Origin: Terriglobia bacterium
GTDB lineage: Bacteria > Acidobacteriota > Terriglobia > Acidiferrales > UBA7541
DNA length: 52,729 nucleotides
NCBI GenBank assembly: GCA_020073705.1
Contig: JAIQES010000029.1
Span: 1-52,729 of the forward strand
Reading direction: 5' to 3'
Position numbers and translations under genes: made by a program. A model generated the notes under the pieces. It did not search any database and was not told where the DNA came from. It saw only the letters and a program-made list of their open reading frames with translations. Of the stretch, positions 16,645-29,443 are shown piece by piece (the first letter of the stretch is position 1; every line of letters begins with the position of its first letter).

Positions 16645-17544
16645 TCAGACGAAATCCGGCCCGCCCAATTTTCGGCGGTAATCTGCCCTCGAAACAGTCG
16701 AGCAGACGAAAACCTGATCCTTCGGAAACGCCCGAGCAGCTCGGCGCGCCTTCGCTGGGTTTTGGAATATTCCAAACACCGCCGAACCGCTACCCGCCAG
16801 CGAGGCCCCTGCAGCTCCTTGCCGAAGCAACTCCCGCTTGATCGCAGCCAGTCGGGAATACCGCGGGAAGACAGCAGCCTCAAAGTCGTTCGAGAGGGCG
16901 CCCCCCTGCGGGCTCCAGCACAGAGAACAGAACCGCCATAGTTTAGGTGTGTCCGGGCGCTTTGTCAATCGCTGCGCAAGCCAGTGGTAGGCGTCGGGTG
17001 TGGGTACAGCGATATCGCGGGGCGAAACAACAAGGAGCGTGCGGCGGGGAACATCGGGCAGCGGGTAAGTCTCATCTCCCCGGCCGATGCCCAGCGCGCG
17101 GCCGCCATGCAGAAAAAATGGCACGTCAGCGCCGAGTCCGGAGGCAATTTCAGCCAGGTGGGAGGCTTCGATGCGTTTTCCCGTCAGACGGAGCAGCCCA
17201 ATCAGCGCGGCGGCGGCGTCGCTCGAGCCGCCGCCGAGTCCACGTCCGACCGGGATACGTTTAGTGAGAACGGCCCGGACGCCCTGACGCAGCCGAAGCT
17301 CGCGACGCAGCTTATCGAGCGCCCGATGGACGAGATTGTCGCGGCCAGGGCCGCCGGCCAAGGCAGGATTGCCGATAATGCGCAGATCGATTCGCCCCGC
17401 GCGGTTTGCTTCGAGCTCCAGCGTATCGTGCAGGGTAATCGTCTGAAAGATGGTGCGCAGCTCATGATAGCCGTCCGCGCGGCGCCCGAGAACGTCGAGA
17501 CACAGATTGACCTTTGCGTATGCTGGAACACGCACGGATTTCAT
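16645..17544 (-). CDS. ispE: 4-diphosphocytidyl-2-C-methyl-D-erythritol kinase
   Basis: GHMP kinase, fourth step of the MEP pathway, linking IspD and IspF encoded about 9 kb away in this window. N-terminal AYAKVNLCLDVLGRRADGYH and the ATP loop PVGRGLGGGSSDAAA are diagnostic, and a late AGSGSAVFGIF closes the active site. From ATG 17544 it is 299 aa; the longer frame to 17679 would overlap the TPR gene. It is 14 bases downstream of the TPR gene and just upstream of prs. Confidence 0.95.
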   Translation of the reverse strand: MKSVRVPAYAKVNLCLDVLGRRADGYHELRTIFQTITLHDTLELEANRAGRIDLRIIGNPALAGGPGRDNLVHRALDKLRRELRLRQGVRAVLTKRIPVGRGLGGGSSDAAAALIGLLRLTGKRIEASHLAEIASGLGADVPFFLHGGRALGIGRGDETYPLPDVPRRTLLVVSPRDIAVPTPDAYHWLAQRLTKRPDTPKLWRFCSLCWSPQGGALSNDFEAAVFPRYSRLAAIKRELLRQGAAGASLAGSGSAVFGIFQNPAKARRAARAFPKDQVFVCSTVSRADYRRKLGGPDFV

Positions 17545-17558
17545 AGATAGGTATGCTA

Positions 17559-19661
17559 CTACGGCTTGGCGTCGCCCGGGGGGTTCTGCTGCGCGAGCCG
17601 GCGTTTTAGAGCGGACACTTTTTGTTCCACTTCCGCGAGCTTTTCCGGTTCGAAATCGCCCGGCAGCACGCGATGCCATTCATCGAGCGATTTCTGCCAA
17701 TGGGTCTCTGCCAGACTGTTCTTGCCGGTTTTGAAATAGAGATCGCCAAGGTGGCTCAGGATCGTCGGGTCATGACTGTCGCGGCTGGCCGCTTTCCGCA
17801 GAAACTCTTCCGCTTCGGGGAATTTGTTCTGTTTGAAGTAGGCCCATCCGAGACTGTCCTGGTAGGCGGGGTTGGCCGGATCTTCGGCAAGCGCGCGCTT
17901 GATCATATCCGTGGCTTCGTCCAGGCGTATGCCCCGGTCGGCCAGCATGTACCCGTAATAGTTGAGCACCGAGGGGTTGCGAGGGTTTTCTTTGAGCACC
18001 ACGCGGAACTGCTCCTCGGCCAAATCAAATTTTTTCTGCCGTTCGAAAATCGCGCCGAGGAGGAAACCCGTCATTTCCTTCTCCGAGGGTTGACCGGCGA
18101 TCTTTTCCGCGGCATGAGCGGCTTGCTCGGCTTCGGGCCAGCGCCGCCCCTGTTCATATACCTGCGCGAGGTCGATCTGGATTTCGAAATCGGCGGCCGT
18201 GCCATCAAGCAACTGGCGAAGCTGTGAAACCGCCTGATCCGTTTGCGCGTTTTCGCCGTAGAGCAATGCTTGGACGGTCTGGATCGGGCGATCCTTCGGG
18301 TAGGCTTCCAGTGCCTTGCGCGAGGCATCCAGCGCTTTCGGAATGTCCCGAGCCGCGCGGTAGGTATCGATGATCATCACGCGCGCCCGGCGGTCCTCCT
18401 CAGGCCCCAGGCGCAGCATTTCTTCGAAGGTGTTCACCGCCGCGACGTAGTTGCTCACTTCGCGATAGAGCTGTCCAAGCTGCTGATACAGAATGGCAAG
18501 TGTGCGGCGCCGGGCTGGTGTGAATTCCGACTGTGCCTTCACGGCAGTCACGGCGTCAGAGAGCACGCGAATGGAGTCCTCGAAGCGGCCCTCAGCTTCG
18601 TAGATTGAGGCCTCGTAGTAGATCACCTCGAGATTGCCCGGGGCGAGCTGCTTCGCGAGCAGGACGTTCTGCTCGGCCTTGTCGAGTTGTTTCATCTGCC
18701 GGTAAATTTCCGCCAGACGCAGATAGTTGTTCGGGTCGTCTGCATCCATTTCCACAAGCCGCCGGTATTGCTCGAGCGCCTCCGGATATTTCTCTTCGCT
18801 CAGCAATGTTTGCGCGAGACCTCGGCGGTGACTGATGTTGCCGGGTTGGGCCTCTGCGGCCTTGCGATAAGCTTGTTCGGCATTCGTGAAATCGTGGGTT
18901 TGCGTGTACGCGTCACCGAGAAGATCCCATAGCCGCGCCGTGGGCGCGCGCTCCACGATACCCTTGATCGAGGAAACGGCCTCCTGCGATTTCCCCTCGT
19001 CGAGCAGAAGCTGCGTCAGCTGTTCAACGGCGTTTTCGTTTTCCGGTTCGCGCGCGAGCAGGCCGCGGAGAACCGCTTCCGCCTTGTCGTGTTCATTCTG
19101 CAGGCGGTAGAGCCGCGCCAGCCACAGCGCGGCATCGGTGTCCGCAGGATCGAGACGCATGATTTCACGATATTGCTCCGCCGCGCGCACCAGCGTATCG
19201 CGCTGTCCGGAAGTATCGCTCAGATCGCCCAGCGTGCGGACATAGATCCGCGCCAGCAGGCGCCGCGCGGGCAGGTTGTCGGGATCCTTGGCAATGATGG
19301 ACTGCGCTTCCAGCACGGCGTCGCGAATGCGTTGCGACTGAAAATAGATTTCGGCGAGCCCTTCGCTGATCTGCTGGCTGCCGGGATCGAGTGCGTACGC
19401 CTTCTTGTAAAATTCGATTGCCCGGTTGGCGTCTTCTCCGTGACTTGTGACTTCATATCGCTGCTGATAGTAGTGGCCGAGCGTGAAATCGTAATAGGCT
19501 TCGGCGCGCTTATCCGCGTCGTCCTGCAGCGCGGGCTTGGCGGACGGCGTGGCAGTCTGCTGACTTACGGATGGCGGCTGATTGGATTGTCCCGCAGAGG
19601 CAACATGCGGCCCAGCCGTGGCAAACAGCAGCAGTATGGCGAGTTGCTCGCTGATCTTCAT
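17559..19661 (-). CDS. large exported tetratricopeptide-repeat protein
   Basis: The 700-aa product begins with a signal peptide (MKISEQLAILLLFATAG, cleavage about 24), then is made almost entirely of TPR units of about 34 residues from about residue 50 to 680 (for example KAYALDPGSQQISEGLAEIY and LDKAEQNVLLAKQLAPGNLE). A short basic end follows. No enzyme domain is seen. It probably acts as a periplasmic or outer-membrane scaffold. The ATG at 19661 has GGTGA upstream; the earlier start at 19730 would spoil the signal peptide. It is upstream of ispE with a 14-base gap. Confidence 0.85.
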   Translation of the reverse strand: MKISEQLAILLLFATAGPHVASAGQSNQPPSVSQQTATPSAKPALQDDADKRAEAYYDFTLGHYYQQRYEVTSHGEDANRAIEFYKKAYALDPGSQQISEGLAEIYFQSQRIRDAVLEAQSIIAKDPDNLPARRLLARIYVRTLGDLSDTSGQRDTLVRAAEQYREIMRLDPADTDAALWLARLYRLQNEHDKAEAVLRGLLAREPENENAVEQLTQLLLDEGKSQEAVSSIKGIVERAPTARLWDLLGDAYTQTHDFTNAEQAYRKAAEAQPGNISHRRGLAQTLLSEEKYPEALEQYRRLVEMDADDPNNYLRLAEIYRQMKQLDKAEQNVLLAKQLAPGNLEVIYYEASIYEAEGRFEDSIRVLSDAVTAVKAQSEFTPARRRTLAILYQQLGQLYREVSNYVAAVNTFEEMLRLGPEEDRRARVMIIDTYRAARDIPKALDASRKALEAYPKDRPIQTVQALLYGENAQTDQAVSQLRQLLDGTAADFEIQIDLAQVYEQGRRWPEAEQAAHAAEKIAGQPSEKEMTGFLLGAIFERQKKFDLAEEQFRVVLKENPRNPSVLNYYGYMLADRGIRLDEATDMIKRALAEDPANPAYQDSLGWAYFKQNKFPEAEEFLRKAASRDSHDPTILSHLGDLYFKTGKNSLAETHWQKSLDEWHRVLPGDFEPEKLAEVEQKVSALKRRLAQQNPPGDAKP

Positions 19662-19870
19662 CAAGTCACCGAAAAGATTATCCGCCACGCTCCAGCGCGG
19701 GTCAAAACGCTTCAGGAAACAGGTTTCCACAGCGGCCCCGCGCCGGGCGTCCCCCGGAGCCGCCCGAACGAAAACCGTACATTCGTTGGATGCGCGGCCC
19801 GGATTGGCGGTTCCTTATTGTATCTGTTCTTGCCCGTGGATTCCTACGCATCCCTAAAAGGACTGGCCAC

Positions 19871-21445
19871 TCAGTGGCGGAAATGACGCACGCCACAGAA
19901 CACCATTGCAAGGCCCAGCCGGTTGGCGGCGGCGATCACGTCGGGATCGCGAACCGAGCCGCCCGGCTGGATCACGGCTGTGGCGCCGGCCTTCGCAGAT
20001 TCTTCGACGCCATCGGGAAACGGAAAAAACGCGTCCGATGCAACGATGCTGCCGGCCAGCGGCAATTGAGCCTTCATCACAGCGATTTTCACCGAGTCCA
20101 CGCGGCTCATTTGTCCCGCCCCGACGCTGACAGTCTGCCCGGCGCGCGCGAAAACGATTGCGTTCGACTTCACGTGTTTGCATACTTTCCAGCCGAAAAG
20201 CATCGCGTCAAGCTCCTCACGCGTGGGCGCGCGCCGGGTGACCACCTTCAGATCGCTCTCGGCCAGCTCGTGACGATCCTGTTCCTGCACCAGGAGGCCG
20301 CCCGAAATCCGTTTAAGCTCCCACTCGGCCTCCTGCGCAGCGGAATAGCCCGCGGGAAGCTGCAGCAGCCGCAGATTTTTCTTGGACGCAAATTTTTCGA
20401 GCGCCGCCGGTTCGTAGCCCGGCGCGACGATGCACTCCACAAAGATCTTCGCCACTTCCCCGGCGGTCGCGGCATCAAGCGGCCGGTTAAACGCCATCAC
20501 GCCGCCGAACGCCGAAATCGGGTCGCAGGCAAGCGCCTTTGTGTAGGCCTCCACCAGCGTATCCTGTTCAGCCGCGCCGCACGGATTACTGTGTTTCACG
20601 ATGACCGCCGCCGGCCGCCGGAATTCTCCGGCAAGCGCCAGGGCCGCCTCCAGGTCCACCAGATTGTTGTAAGAAAGCTCTTTGCCTTGCAGTTGGCGTG
20701 CCGCGGGGAGGCCCGTGGCGTTGCGCCCGGCCGCAACATAGAGCGCCGCGCGCTGATGGGGATTCTCGCCGTAACGCAGTTCCTGCTGGCGCGTGAAGGC
20801 GAAATGCAGCCGTGCGGGCAGGACGGGGCGCTGGCCAAGGTCAATCGAGCTATTCGCCGCAGAGAGGCGTTCGAGTTCCGTGGCAATTTTGCCGTCATAG
20901 CGCGCAGTCAGGGCGAACGCCTTGCGCGCCAGCTCGAGCCGCGTCGCGAGGCTCACTTCGCCGCGCGCCTCGATCTCGGCGGCGATGGCGGCGTAGTCGG
21001 CTGTGTCGGTGACTACCGCGACGCTTTCGAAGTTCTTCGCGGCTGACCGGACCATCGCCGGCCCGCCGATGTCGATATTCTCGATTAGCTCTTCGTGCGT
21101 CAGATCCGGTCTCGCGGCCGTGGACTCGAAAGGGTAGAGATTGACGACCACCAGATCGATAGGCGCGATCTTATGTTCTGCGGTTTGCGCGCGATCGCCC
21201 GCTTCGCCGCGGCGGAACAAGATTCCGCCGTGCACTTTCGGGTGCAGCGTCTTTACCCGCCCGCCGAGCATCTCGGGCCATCCCGTCAGATCAGATACGT
21301 CGCGGACGGCAATCCCAGCCTCGCGCAGCAGCCGCGCCGTGCCTCCAGTCGAAACGATTTCGACGCCGCAGGCGGCGAGGCGCCGCACAAAATCAGCAAG
21401 TCCAATCTTGTCATAGACACTCACCAGCGCGCGTTCAACAGGCAC
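19871..21445 (-). CDS. purH: bifunctional AICAR formyltransferase / IMP cyclohydrolase
   Basis: Last two steps of IMP synthesis. The N-terminal MGS-like cyclohydrolase domain (about 1-195) begins [14 protein letters not shown], with STGGTARLL and [13 protein letters not shown]; the formyltransferase domain fills the rest ([22 protein letters not shown], and the terminal [14 protein letters not shown]). Length 524 aa, complete. The start is GTG with GGAGG five bases upstream. It heads the run that continues to the TPR gene, but a 200-base gap leaves cotranscription open. Confidence 0.97.
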   Translation of the reverse strand: MPVERALVSVYDKIGLADFVRRLAACGVEIVSTGGTARLLREAGIAVRDVSDLTGWPEMLGGRVKTLHPKVHGGILFRRGEAGDRAQTAEHKIAPIDLVVVNLYPFESTAARPDLTHEELIENIDIGGPAMVRSAAKNFESVAVVTDTADYAAIAAEIEARGEVSLATRLELARKAFALTARYDGKIATELERLSAANSSIDLGQRPVLPARLHFAFTRQQELRYGENPHQRAALYVAAGRNATGLPAARQLQGKELSYNNLVDLEAALALAGEFRRPAAVIVKHSNPCGAAEQDTLVEAYTKALACDPISAFGGVMAFNRPLDAATAGEVAKIFVECIVAPGYEPAALEKFASKKNLRLLQLPAGYSAAQEAEWELKRISGGLLVQEQDRHELAESDLKVVTRRAPTREELDAMLFGWKVCKHVKSNAIVFARAGQTVSVGAGQMSRVDSVKIAVMKAQLPLAGSIVASDAFFPFPDGVEESAKAGATAVIQPGGSVRDPDVIAAANRLGLAMVFCGVRHFRH

Positions 21446-21550
21446 AGAATCCTCCAGAGGATGGCAAGAAAACCCATATTGTAAGCGCGATGGCTGAAAT
21501 CGAAAAGCGGGAATTAGGCCTTGACCGGAAAGCAGAAATGCAAGCGGCGA

Positions 21551-22156
21551 TCAGGATTTTACGCGCGCCTTTAGCCGTGCGTGCTTGCCTTCAAGCGTGA
21601 CGACATATTCGACCTCATGCGCGCTCTCTTGCTTTTTGAGCTGGTCGGTCTTCTGGCGGACGAACTGCTGAAACACTTCAAGCGTGAGGCGGTCGGTGTT
21701 CTCGCCGGCTTGTCCCTTCGCGCGGCGAAACGCCGCGAAGAGCTCTCCGACCTTCTTCTTCTCGTGATCGGGATCCTTGCAGGAGATGGCAAACGGAAAT
21801 TCTGCGGAGGTTTCAGACTCGGATTCGGCAGAATGCTTGCGCGCCCGCTCTTTCTCAATCTCCCGGGCCGCGGCGCCGAAATGCCGCGGGACACTGCCTT
21901 CTTCCTTTTGTTTCAGCCGCTTGCGGAAGATCTCGCGATACTTTGAGTACATCTGGACCAGATTGCCGTATCGGAAGCGCTGGGAATAACTCATTTCCGC
22001 GCCCCGGTCGCCGTAGCGCTTCACCATTGTATCGATGCGCCACTCGATGTCCGTAGGCGGCCGAGCCTTCCCTCCGCCGAAATACTGTTCGTACTCGATC
22101 TTGAGCTGGCGGATATCCTTCTCGAGTTGGCTCAGGTGTTCGTCAATCGTTGCCAT
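21551..22156 (-). CDS. MXAN_5187-like coiled-coil protein
   Basis: The 201-aa product starts with a coiled coil (about residues 5-30, HLSQLEKDIRQLKIEYEQYF), then GGGKARPPTDIEWRID and a long charged helical region, and ends in a small beta part (VEYVVTLEGKHARLKARVKS). This pattern, including the FGGG and PP followed by a basic helix, resembles the MXAN_5187 C-terminal-domain proteins of myxobacteria and acidobacteria. Function is unknown. It is divergent from the alcohol dehydrogenase gene. Confidence 0.6.
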   Translation of the reverse strand: MATIDEHLSQLEKDIRQLKIEYEQYFGGGKARPPTDIEWRIDTMVKRYGDRGAEMSYSQRFRYGNLVQMYSKYREIFRKRLKQKEEGSVPRHFGAAAREIEKERARKHSAESESETSAEFPFAISCKDPDHEKKKVGELFAAFRRAKGQAGENTDRLTLEVFQQFVRQKTDQLKKQESAHEVEYVVTLEGKHARLKARVKS

Positions 22157-22300
22157 AGTGTGTCCGGCAGAGCATCTCGATGCTATGCGGCGCGGGGAGA
22201 GCGGTCAACACGCACGGTGTCCGGCAGTGCGGAACAGACAATGCTTCCCGATTGCCGCTGTTTGCCCTCCCGTGGCTGGTTGTGCTCCAATGTTTTTCGA

Positions 22301-23305
22301 ATGCTCGCCGCCGTCACACGTCGAAATCATCTGGTCCTGGTTCAAAAACCGGAGCCGCGATTGAGGTCCGGCTGGGCGCTGGTCCGCGTGCGCCTGGCGG
22401 GAATCTGTAATACAGACATCGAGATTCTGCGCGGCTATCACAATTTTCACGGCACGCTCGGCCATGAATTCGTGGGCGATGTGGTGCGCGTCGCCGGTGC
22501 AAGAGGCGGGAACTGGATTGGGCGGCGCGTCGCCGGTGAAATCAACCTTGCGTGTGCCGGCCTGGGGCTTCGCGGCCCTGGGTTTCGGAAGATGTGCAGC
22601 TATTGCCGCCGCGGAATTCCGACGCATTGCGCGCGGCGCCGCGTTCTTGGAATTGTGGCGCAGGATGGCTCGTTTGCCGAATATCTCGCGCTCCCGCTCG
22701 TGAATCTGCATCGCGTGCCCGCCGGCATCCCCGATGACGCGGCCGTTTTTACCGAGCCGCTTGCCGCGGCGTGCCAGATCCTCGAACAGGTGAACGTTCG
22801 CGCCCACCGCGAGGCGGCGGTGCTCGGCGACGGCAAGCTCGCGCAGTTGATCGCGCGCGTGTTGCGCGTGGCGGGCCTGCGCGTCCTGATGATCGGCAAA
22901 CACGCGAGTAAGCTGCGCCTGGCGCGCCCTGCGGGGGTCGCGATCCTGTCCGCGAGTCGGCGGAGCGCACGCCGCGCGGACGCCTTCACTCTAGTCGTCG
23001 AGGCGACCGGCTCACCCTCGGGTCTTGCGCTGGCGCAACGGATTACAGCCCCACGCGGCACTCTCGTGCTCAAGTCCACGTTTCACGGCGCGGCGCCCGT
23101 CGAGACGTGGCCGATCGTGGTGAAGGAACTGACCGTCGTCGGCTCGCGTTGTGGTCCCTTCCCGCGCGCACTGGCACTGCTGCGCTCGGGCCGCGTGGAC
23201 CCGAGGCCGCTGATTTCGCGCGTTTTCCCCCTAAAGTATGCGGTGGAGGCCATCCGGTACGCGCAGCAGCCCGGCGTGATGAAAGTTCTGCTGCACGTTT
23301 CTTGA
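22301..23305 (+). CDS. zinc-dependent medium-chain alcohol dehydrogenase-like protein
   Basis: An NAD(P)-dependent oxidoreductase of the MDR family. Catalytic zinc ligands are seen in GICNTDIEI (Cys) and LGHEFVGDV (His-Glu); the structural zinc site is given by four cysteines in the CAGL-to-THC stretch (CAGLGLRGPG, then CSYCRRGIPTHC). The Rossmann part holds AAVLGDGKLAQLIARV. From ATG 22301 the length is 334 aa; the same frame is open upstream to 22127 with unrelated sequence. The ribosome site is weak. Substrate unknown; sorbitol, threonine or glucose dehydrogenase-like enzymes share this layout. Confidence 0.8.
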   Translation: MLAAVTRRNHLVLVQKPEPRLRSGWALVRVRLAGICNTDIEILRGYHNFHGTLGHEFVGDVVRVAGARGGNWIGRRVAGEINLACAGLGLRGPGFRKMCSYCRRGIPTHCARRRVLGIVAQDGSFAEYLALPLVNLHRVPAGIPDDAAVFTEPLAAACQILEQVNVRAHREAAVLGDGKLAQLIARVLRVAGLRVLMIGKHASKLRLARPAGVAILSASRRSARRADAFTLVVEATGSPSGLALAQRITAPRGTLVLKSTFHGAAPVETWPIVVKELTVVGSRCGPFPRALALLRSGRVDPRPLISRVFPLKYAVEAIRYAQQPGVMKVLLHVS

Positions 23306-23331
23306 CTTTCGAGCGAATCGCTGTCTAGACT
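23302..23331 (+). promoter_or_regulatory. sigma-70-like promoter for the menaquinone genes
   Basis: TTGACT at 23302-23307, an 18-base spacer, and TAGACT at 23326-23331 make a plausible promoter 20 bases ahead of the ubiX-like start. It overlaps the stop codon of the dehydrogenase gene, so the menaquinone genes may be transcribed separately from it. Confidence 0.55.
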
Positions 23332-23351
23332 GGAAACTCCCGCGCCAACCA

Positions 23352-23987
23352 ATGAATCCGGCGGATCACAAGACGATTGTTATCGGTGTCACCGGCGCTT
23401 CGGGTGCTGTGCTGGCGCAAGCCGCGCTGCGGCTGCTGGAAGCCGACGGGCGCGTCGCGCGGATTCATCTGGTGGTCACCGACACGGGCATGCGCTTGCT
23501 GGCGCATGAGCTGGGCATTGCCACGCATGACACCAAGCAGCTTCCCTCGCTGCTCATCGGTGGACCCGCGGCCAAAACGGAAGTTTTGCCGGACAAGGAC
23601 GTCGGCGCGTCGATCGCCTCGGGCAGCTATCCGGTGGATGCCATGGTGGTGATTCCCTGCTCGATGGGCATGCTCGCGGCCATCGCCGCGGGGACGAGCG
23701 ACGATCTGATCGCGCGCGCCGCGGACGTGTGCCTCAAGGAAGGCCGCCGCCTGGTGCTCTGTGTGCGCGATACGCCATTTAGCCGGATTCATCTGGAAAA
23801 CATGCTGCGCGTGCAGCAGGCCGGCGCCGTGATCATGCCGGCGATTCCGTCGTTCTATCACCAGCCGAAGACGATCGACGATTTGGTCGCGCATTACGTC
23901 AATCGCGTGCTCGCGCAGATGGGACTGCCGCAGGAGAAAGCCTACCGGTGGCAAGGCCAAGTGAAAGGCAACGCGCGAGAAGCCTGA
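23352..23987 (+). CDS. ubiX: UbiX-family flavin prenyltransferase
   Basis: Makes prenylated FMN, the cofactor of UbiD-type decarboxylases. The 211-aa product has the N-terminal FMN loop VIGVTGASGAVLAQ, the conserved CSMGMLAAIAAGTSDDLIARAADVCLKEGR region and a late PAIPSFYHQPKTI. It is followed within 40 bases by an MqnP-like prenyltransferase and then MqnE, so here it most likely serves the futalosine menaquinone route. No ubiD/mqnL gene is in the window. Confidence 0.9.
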   Translation: MNPADHKTIVIGVTGASGAVLAQAALRLLEADGRVARIHLVVTDTGMRLLAHELGIATHDTKQLPSLLIGGPAAKTEVLPDKDVGASIASGSYPVDAMVVIPCSMGMLAAIAAGTSDDLIARAADVCLKEGRRLVLCVRDTPFSRIHLENMLRVQQAGAVIMPAIPSFYHQPKTIDDLVAHYVNRVLAQMGLPQEKAYRWQGQVKGNAREA

Positions 23988-24024
23988 CCGTCGTGAGCGC
24001 CAACTCCATAGCCAGAGTAAAGTG

Positions 24025-24915
24025 ATGAGTTCGAGCCGCATCCGCACAATCTTCGAAATGATCAAGTTCGAACACTCCGTCTTCGCGCTGCCGTTTGCGC
24101 TGACCGGAGCGCTGCTGGCGGCGCGCTATCCCACGATTCCGGGCACGGCGCCGGGCTGGCCGTCGTGGCGTCAAATCCTGTGGATCATCGTCGCGATGGT
24201 TGGGGCGCGCTCGTGGGCGATGACGCTGAACCGGATCATCGATCTGCGTTACGACCGCGAGAATCCGCGCACTCGCACGCGGGCGCTCGCGACGGGGGCG
24301 CTCTCGGTAGGCTTTGCGTGGGCCTTTGCGGTTGCGGCCGCCGCGGTGCTGGTCATTGCGGCGTGGCAATTGAACCCGCTCGCGTTCGAACTCTCCCCCG
24401 TCGCGCTCACCGTACTGTTCTTCTACTCCTACACCAAGCGCTTCACGTCCTGGTCGCATGTCGCGCTGGGTTTTTGCCTCGGGATGTCTCCTGCGGCGGC
24501 GTGGATCGCCATTGCGGGCTCGCTCGACGCACGGATGCTGATTCTCTGCGCGGCCGTGACGCTTTGGGTGGGCGGCTTCGACGTGCTCTACGCGTGCCAG
24601 GACATCGAGTACGACATGTCAGCGGGGCTGTTTTCCGTGCCAAAACGCTTCGGCGTTGCCCGCGCCCTCGCCATTGCCCGCGGTATGCACGTGGTGATGA
24701 TTGGGCTATTGGCGTGGCTGGCGTGGAGCTTCCACCTGCCCTGGCCGGCATGGGCTGGTATCATTGTGGTTGCAGCCTTGCTCGCCTACGAGCATTCGCT
24801 GGTTTCCGCTAACGACTTGAGTCGGATGAATGCTGCGTTTTTTACAGTGAACGGCTATATTAGTCTCTTGTTCCTGCTGTTCTGGGGGGTGGCAGTGGCA
24901 GTCGCGCACCCGTAA
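24025..24915 (+). CDS. mqnP: UbiA-family prenyltransferase, MqnP-like
   Basis: Integral-membrane prenyltransferase joining a polyprenyl diphosphate to an aromatic acid. The first Asp-rich motif is Asn69-x3-Asp73-x3-Asp77 (NRIIDLRYDREN); the second is in LYACQDIEYD near residue 200. Eight or nine membrane helices are predicted along 296 aa. GTG 24022 is an alternative start just before ATG 24025. The neighbouring ubiX-like and mqnE genes point to 1,4-dihydroxy-6-naphthoate as substrate in menaquinone synthesis rather than 4-hydroxybenzoate. Confidence 0.85.
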   Translation: MSSSRIRTIFEMIKFEHSVFALPFALTGALLAARYPTIPGTAPGWPSWRQILWIIVAMVGARSWAMTLNRIIDLRYDRENPRTRTRALATGALSVGFAWAFAVAAAAVLVIAAWQLNPLAFELSPVALTVLFFYSYTKRFTSWSHVALGFCLGMSPAAAWIAIAGSLDARMLILCAAVTLWVGGFDVLYACQDIEYDMSAGLFSVPKRFGVARALAIARGMHVVMIGLLAWLAWSFHLPWPAWAGIIVVAALLAYEHSLVSANDLSRMNAAFFTVNGYISLLFLLFWGVAVAVAHP

Positions 24916-25006
24916 CAGTTGGCACAGGCTCTCGTGGTGAGCGCAGCCGAATCATTAGCCTGTGCGGGTTTGGGAGTTTCTCGGAGATGACAGAGTGCAG
25001 ATTGAA

Positions 25007-25147
25007 CAGGCTGCGGAAAAAGTGGGGTAGCATGTCATTCCGAGCGAAGCGAGGAATCTCTCATTGTTTACACCCCTAGAAAAGAGAGATTCCTCGGCAC
25101 GCAGCGTGCCTCGAAATGACGACGTTCTTGAGTTTTTCCGCAGGCTG
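25007..25147. repeat. nested inverted-repeat element (MITE-like)
   Basis: Outer arms CAGGCTGCGGAAAAA (25007-25021) and TTTTTCCGCAGGCTG (25133-25147) pair with one mismatch. Inner arms (25034-25062 and 25084-25120) pair around a 21-base loop and carry the motif ATTCCGAGCGAAGCGAGGAAT on one side, with a small extra hairpin in the right arm. The inner motif recurs at 30949-31027, 31416-31456 and, partly, 41835-41852. It lies between the mqnP-like and mqnE genes. Confidence 0.75.
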
Positions 25148-25194
25148 CGAAGCCTGTGCTGCTTGCCGGAAATTTGAAAGCAAATGTTGGCACG

Positions 25195-26346
<1,152 letters not shown>

Positions 26347-26375
26347 CGTAAATTCAGCAAGGAAATATCAGTTTC

Positions 26376-27731
26376 TTACTTTTCGATCGACTCTTCTTCA
26401 GCGAAGCGTTGCGGCTCAGCCTGAGGCTTCTTGCGCAGAATCTCCCAACCCAGCAGAACGTAGAACGGCGCGTAGGTCAGCCACTGGAAGAAGGGATCGA
26501 ACTGCCAGTTGCCCAGCGCTCTGTAGTTGATGAAAATCTTGTAGGAGAGAAACTGCAGCACGGTGAGCAGCAACCAGGCCGCGCTCGGGTAGAAACACAG
26601 CAGCGGCACGATCCAGGTGAAGTACCACGAATATCCGTTGGGCGCGAACAGCAGCACCGTGCCGATCAGCAGAAACGCCGCGCGCGCCGGATCAGCGCGC
26701 CGCACGGCGAGCCACAGGGCGAGCACGACCACGACGCCTTCGCCGATACCTGCAGCCACTTGATGTGAGCCGGAAATCCACAGCAGGACCGGATAGATGC
26801 TCGAGTGATAATTTCGCCAGATCCGCCGGTAATACTGGAGCATCTGAAGAAATGAGCGCCAGGCGGTCCAGAACGGCCATGTGCAGAGAGCAGTGAGCGC
26901 CACGCAACCCGTCGCGGCGATCCATCCGCGCAGCCGGCTGGGCCATCCGGCGCGGAAAAGCGCGAGTGGAAGCAGCACGACGGGGAAAGCTTTGGAGAGC
27001 GCCCCGGCGGTCAGCGTAAGCGTTGACACTGCCGGAAACCGCCGTATAATCAGTAGGGTAGCGACGACACAGGCGATGGCTAGCGCGTCGTTGTGTCCGC
27101 TGGACGCGAATTCGACCACGACCAGCGGATTCCAGGCGTAAATCGCCACCTGGTAGTTCCGTCCCCCCGTCGAACGGATCCACCCGGCGAGCATGGCCGC
27201 GACGGCGAGATCGGCGAGCAGGAATGGCAGCTTGAAGCCAACCGGGCCGGGCAGCACGCGCCACGTCGCGCGGAACACCAGCTCAGATAGCGGCGGGTAC
27301 ATCGTCGGAATTTCCGGCGCGGGCATTACGTACCAACCCGGATCGCGCAGTGGCGCGAGGCGCGGGTCCGTGGGCGCCACAGCATACGGGTTCCAGCCCG
27401 CGTTCTGGACGTGACCGTCCCACCGGTAGCGGTAAACGTCGGTCGAAAGCGACGGCGGATAGGAAAACAGCGTCAGGCGGAATGCGAGCGCACCCAGCAG
27501 TACGAGCCACAGCACGGCCCGGTTGTCCCGCGTGTGTTCGAGCGCGTACAGCGCGATGAAATATAGGACGCCGGCGCCAAGCGCAAGGGCCATGAATTCG
27601 GGGATGTGACCCGTCAGGTCTCCGAGGCGCGCCATCGCGGCGAACACGGCTTCGAACGCAACGATGGCGACGAGCGCGACAACAGCTTGTGGGGCCCGTG
27701 GCTCGATGCGGCGGGTGGAAGCGTTCAACAT
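26376..27731 (-). CDS. polytopic membrane glycosyltransferase (GT-C / GT87-like)
   Basis: A 451-aa integral membrane protein with about 10-12 predicted helices. After the second helix the lumenal part has YPPSLSTDVYRYRWDGHVQ and NPYAVAPTDPRL, the pattern of polyprenyl-phosphate-mannose-dependent GT-C enzymes; SKAFPVVLLPLALFR and FAPNGYSWYFTW recur in GT87/DUF2029 proteins. ATG 27731 is used; the frame extends to 27806, into the divergent gene's start region. It shares a 21-base divergent start gap with a GT2 gene, so the two may act in one envelope glycan or glycolipid route. Confidence 0.75.
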   Translation of the reverse strand: MLNASTRRIEPRAPQAVVALVAIVAFEAVFAAMARLGDLTGHIPEFMALALGAGVLYFIALYALEHTRDNRAVLWLVLLGALAFRLTLFSYPPSLSTDVYRYRWDGHVQNAGWNPYAVAPTDPRLAPLRDPGWYVMPAPEIPTMYPPLSELVFRATWRVLPGPVGFKLPFLLADLAVAAMLAGWIRSTGGRNYQVAIYAWNPLVVVEFASSGHNDALAIACVVATLLIIRRFPAVSTLTLTAGALSKAFPVVLLPLALFRAGWPSRLRGWIAATGCVALTALCTWPFWTAWRSFLQMLQYYRRIWRNYHSSIYPVLLWISGSHQVAAGIGEGVVVVLALWLAVRRADPARAAFLLIGTVLLFAPNGYSWYFTWIVPLLCFYPSAAWLLLTVLQFLSYKIFINYRALGNWQFDPFFQWLTYAPFYVLLGWEILRKKPQAEPQRFAEEESIEK

Positions 27732-27752
27732 TTGATCTTTCGCAAAGGGGGA

Positions 27753-29408
<1,656 letters not shown>

Positions 29409-29425
29409 CTTTTCGCTTGTGTAGC

Positions 29426-29443
29426 GCCCGCTTTTAAGCGGGC
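29426..29443. repeat. REP-like palindrome (GCCCGCTTTTAAGCGGGC)
   Basis: A perfect 8+2+8 inverted repeat directly after the GT2 stop codon. It may terminate or stabilise that transcript. Its shape matches the other small palindromes of this window (3619, 4682, 4731). Confidence 0.6.
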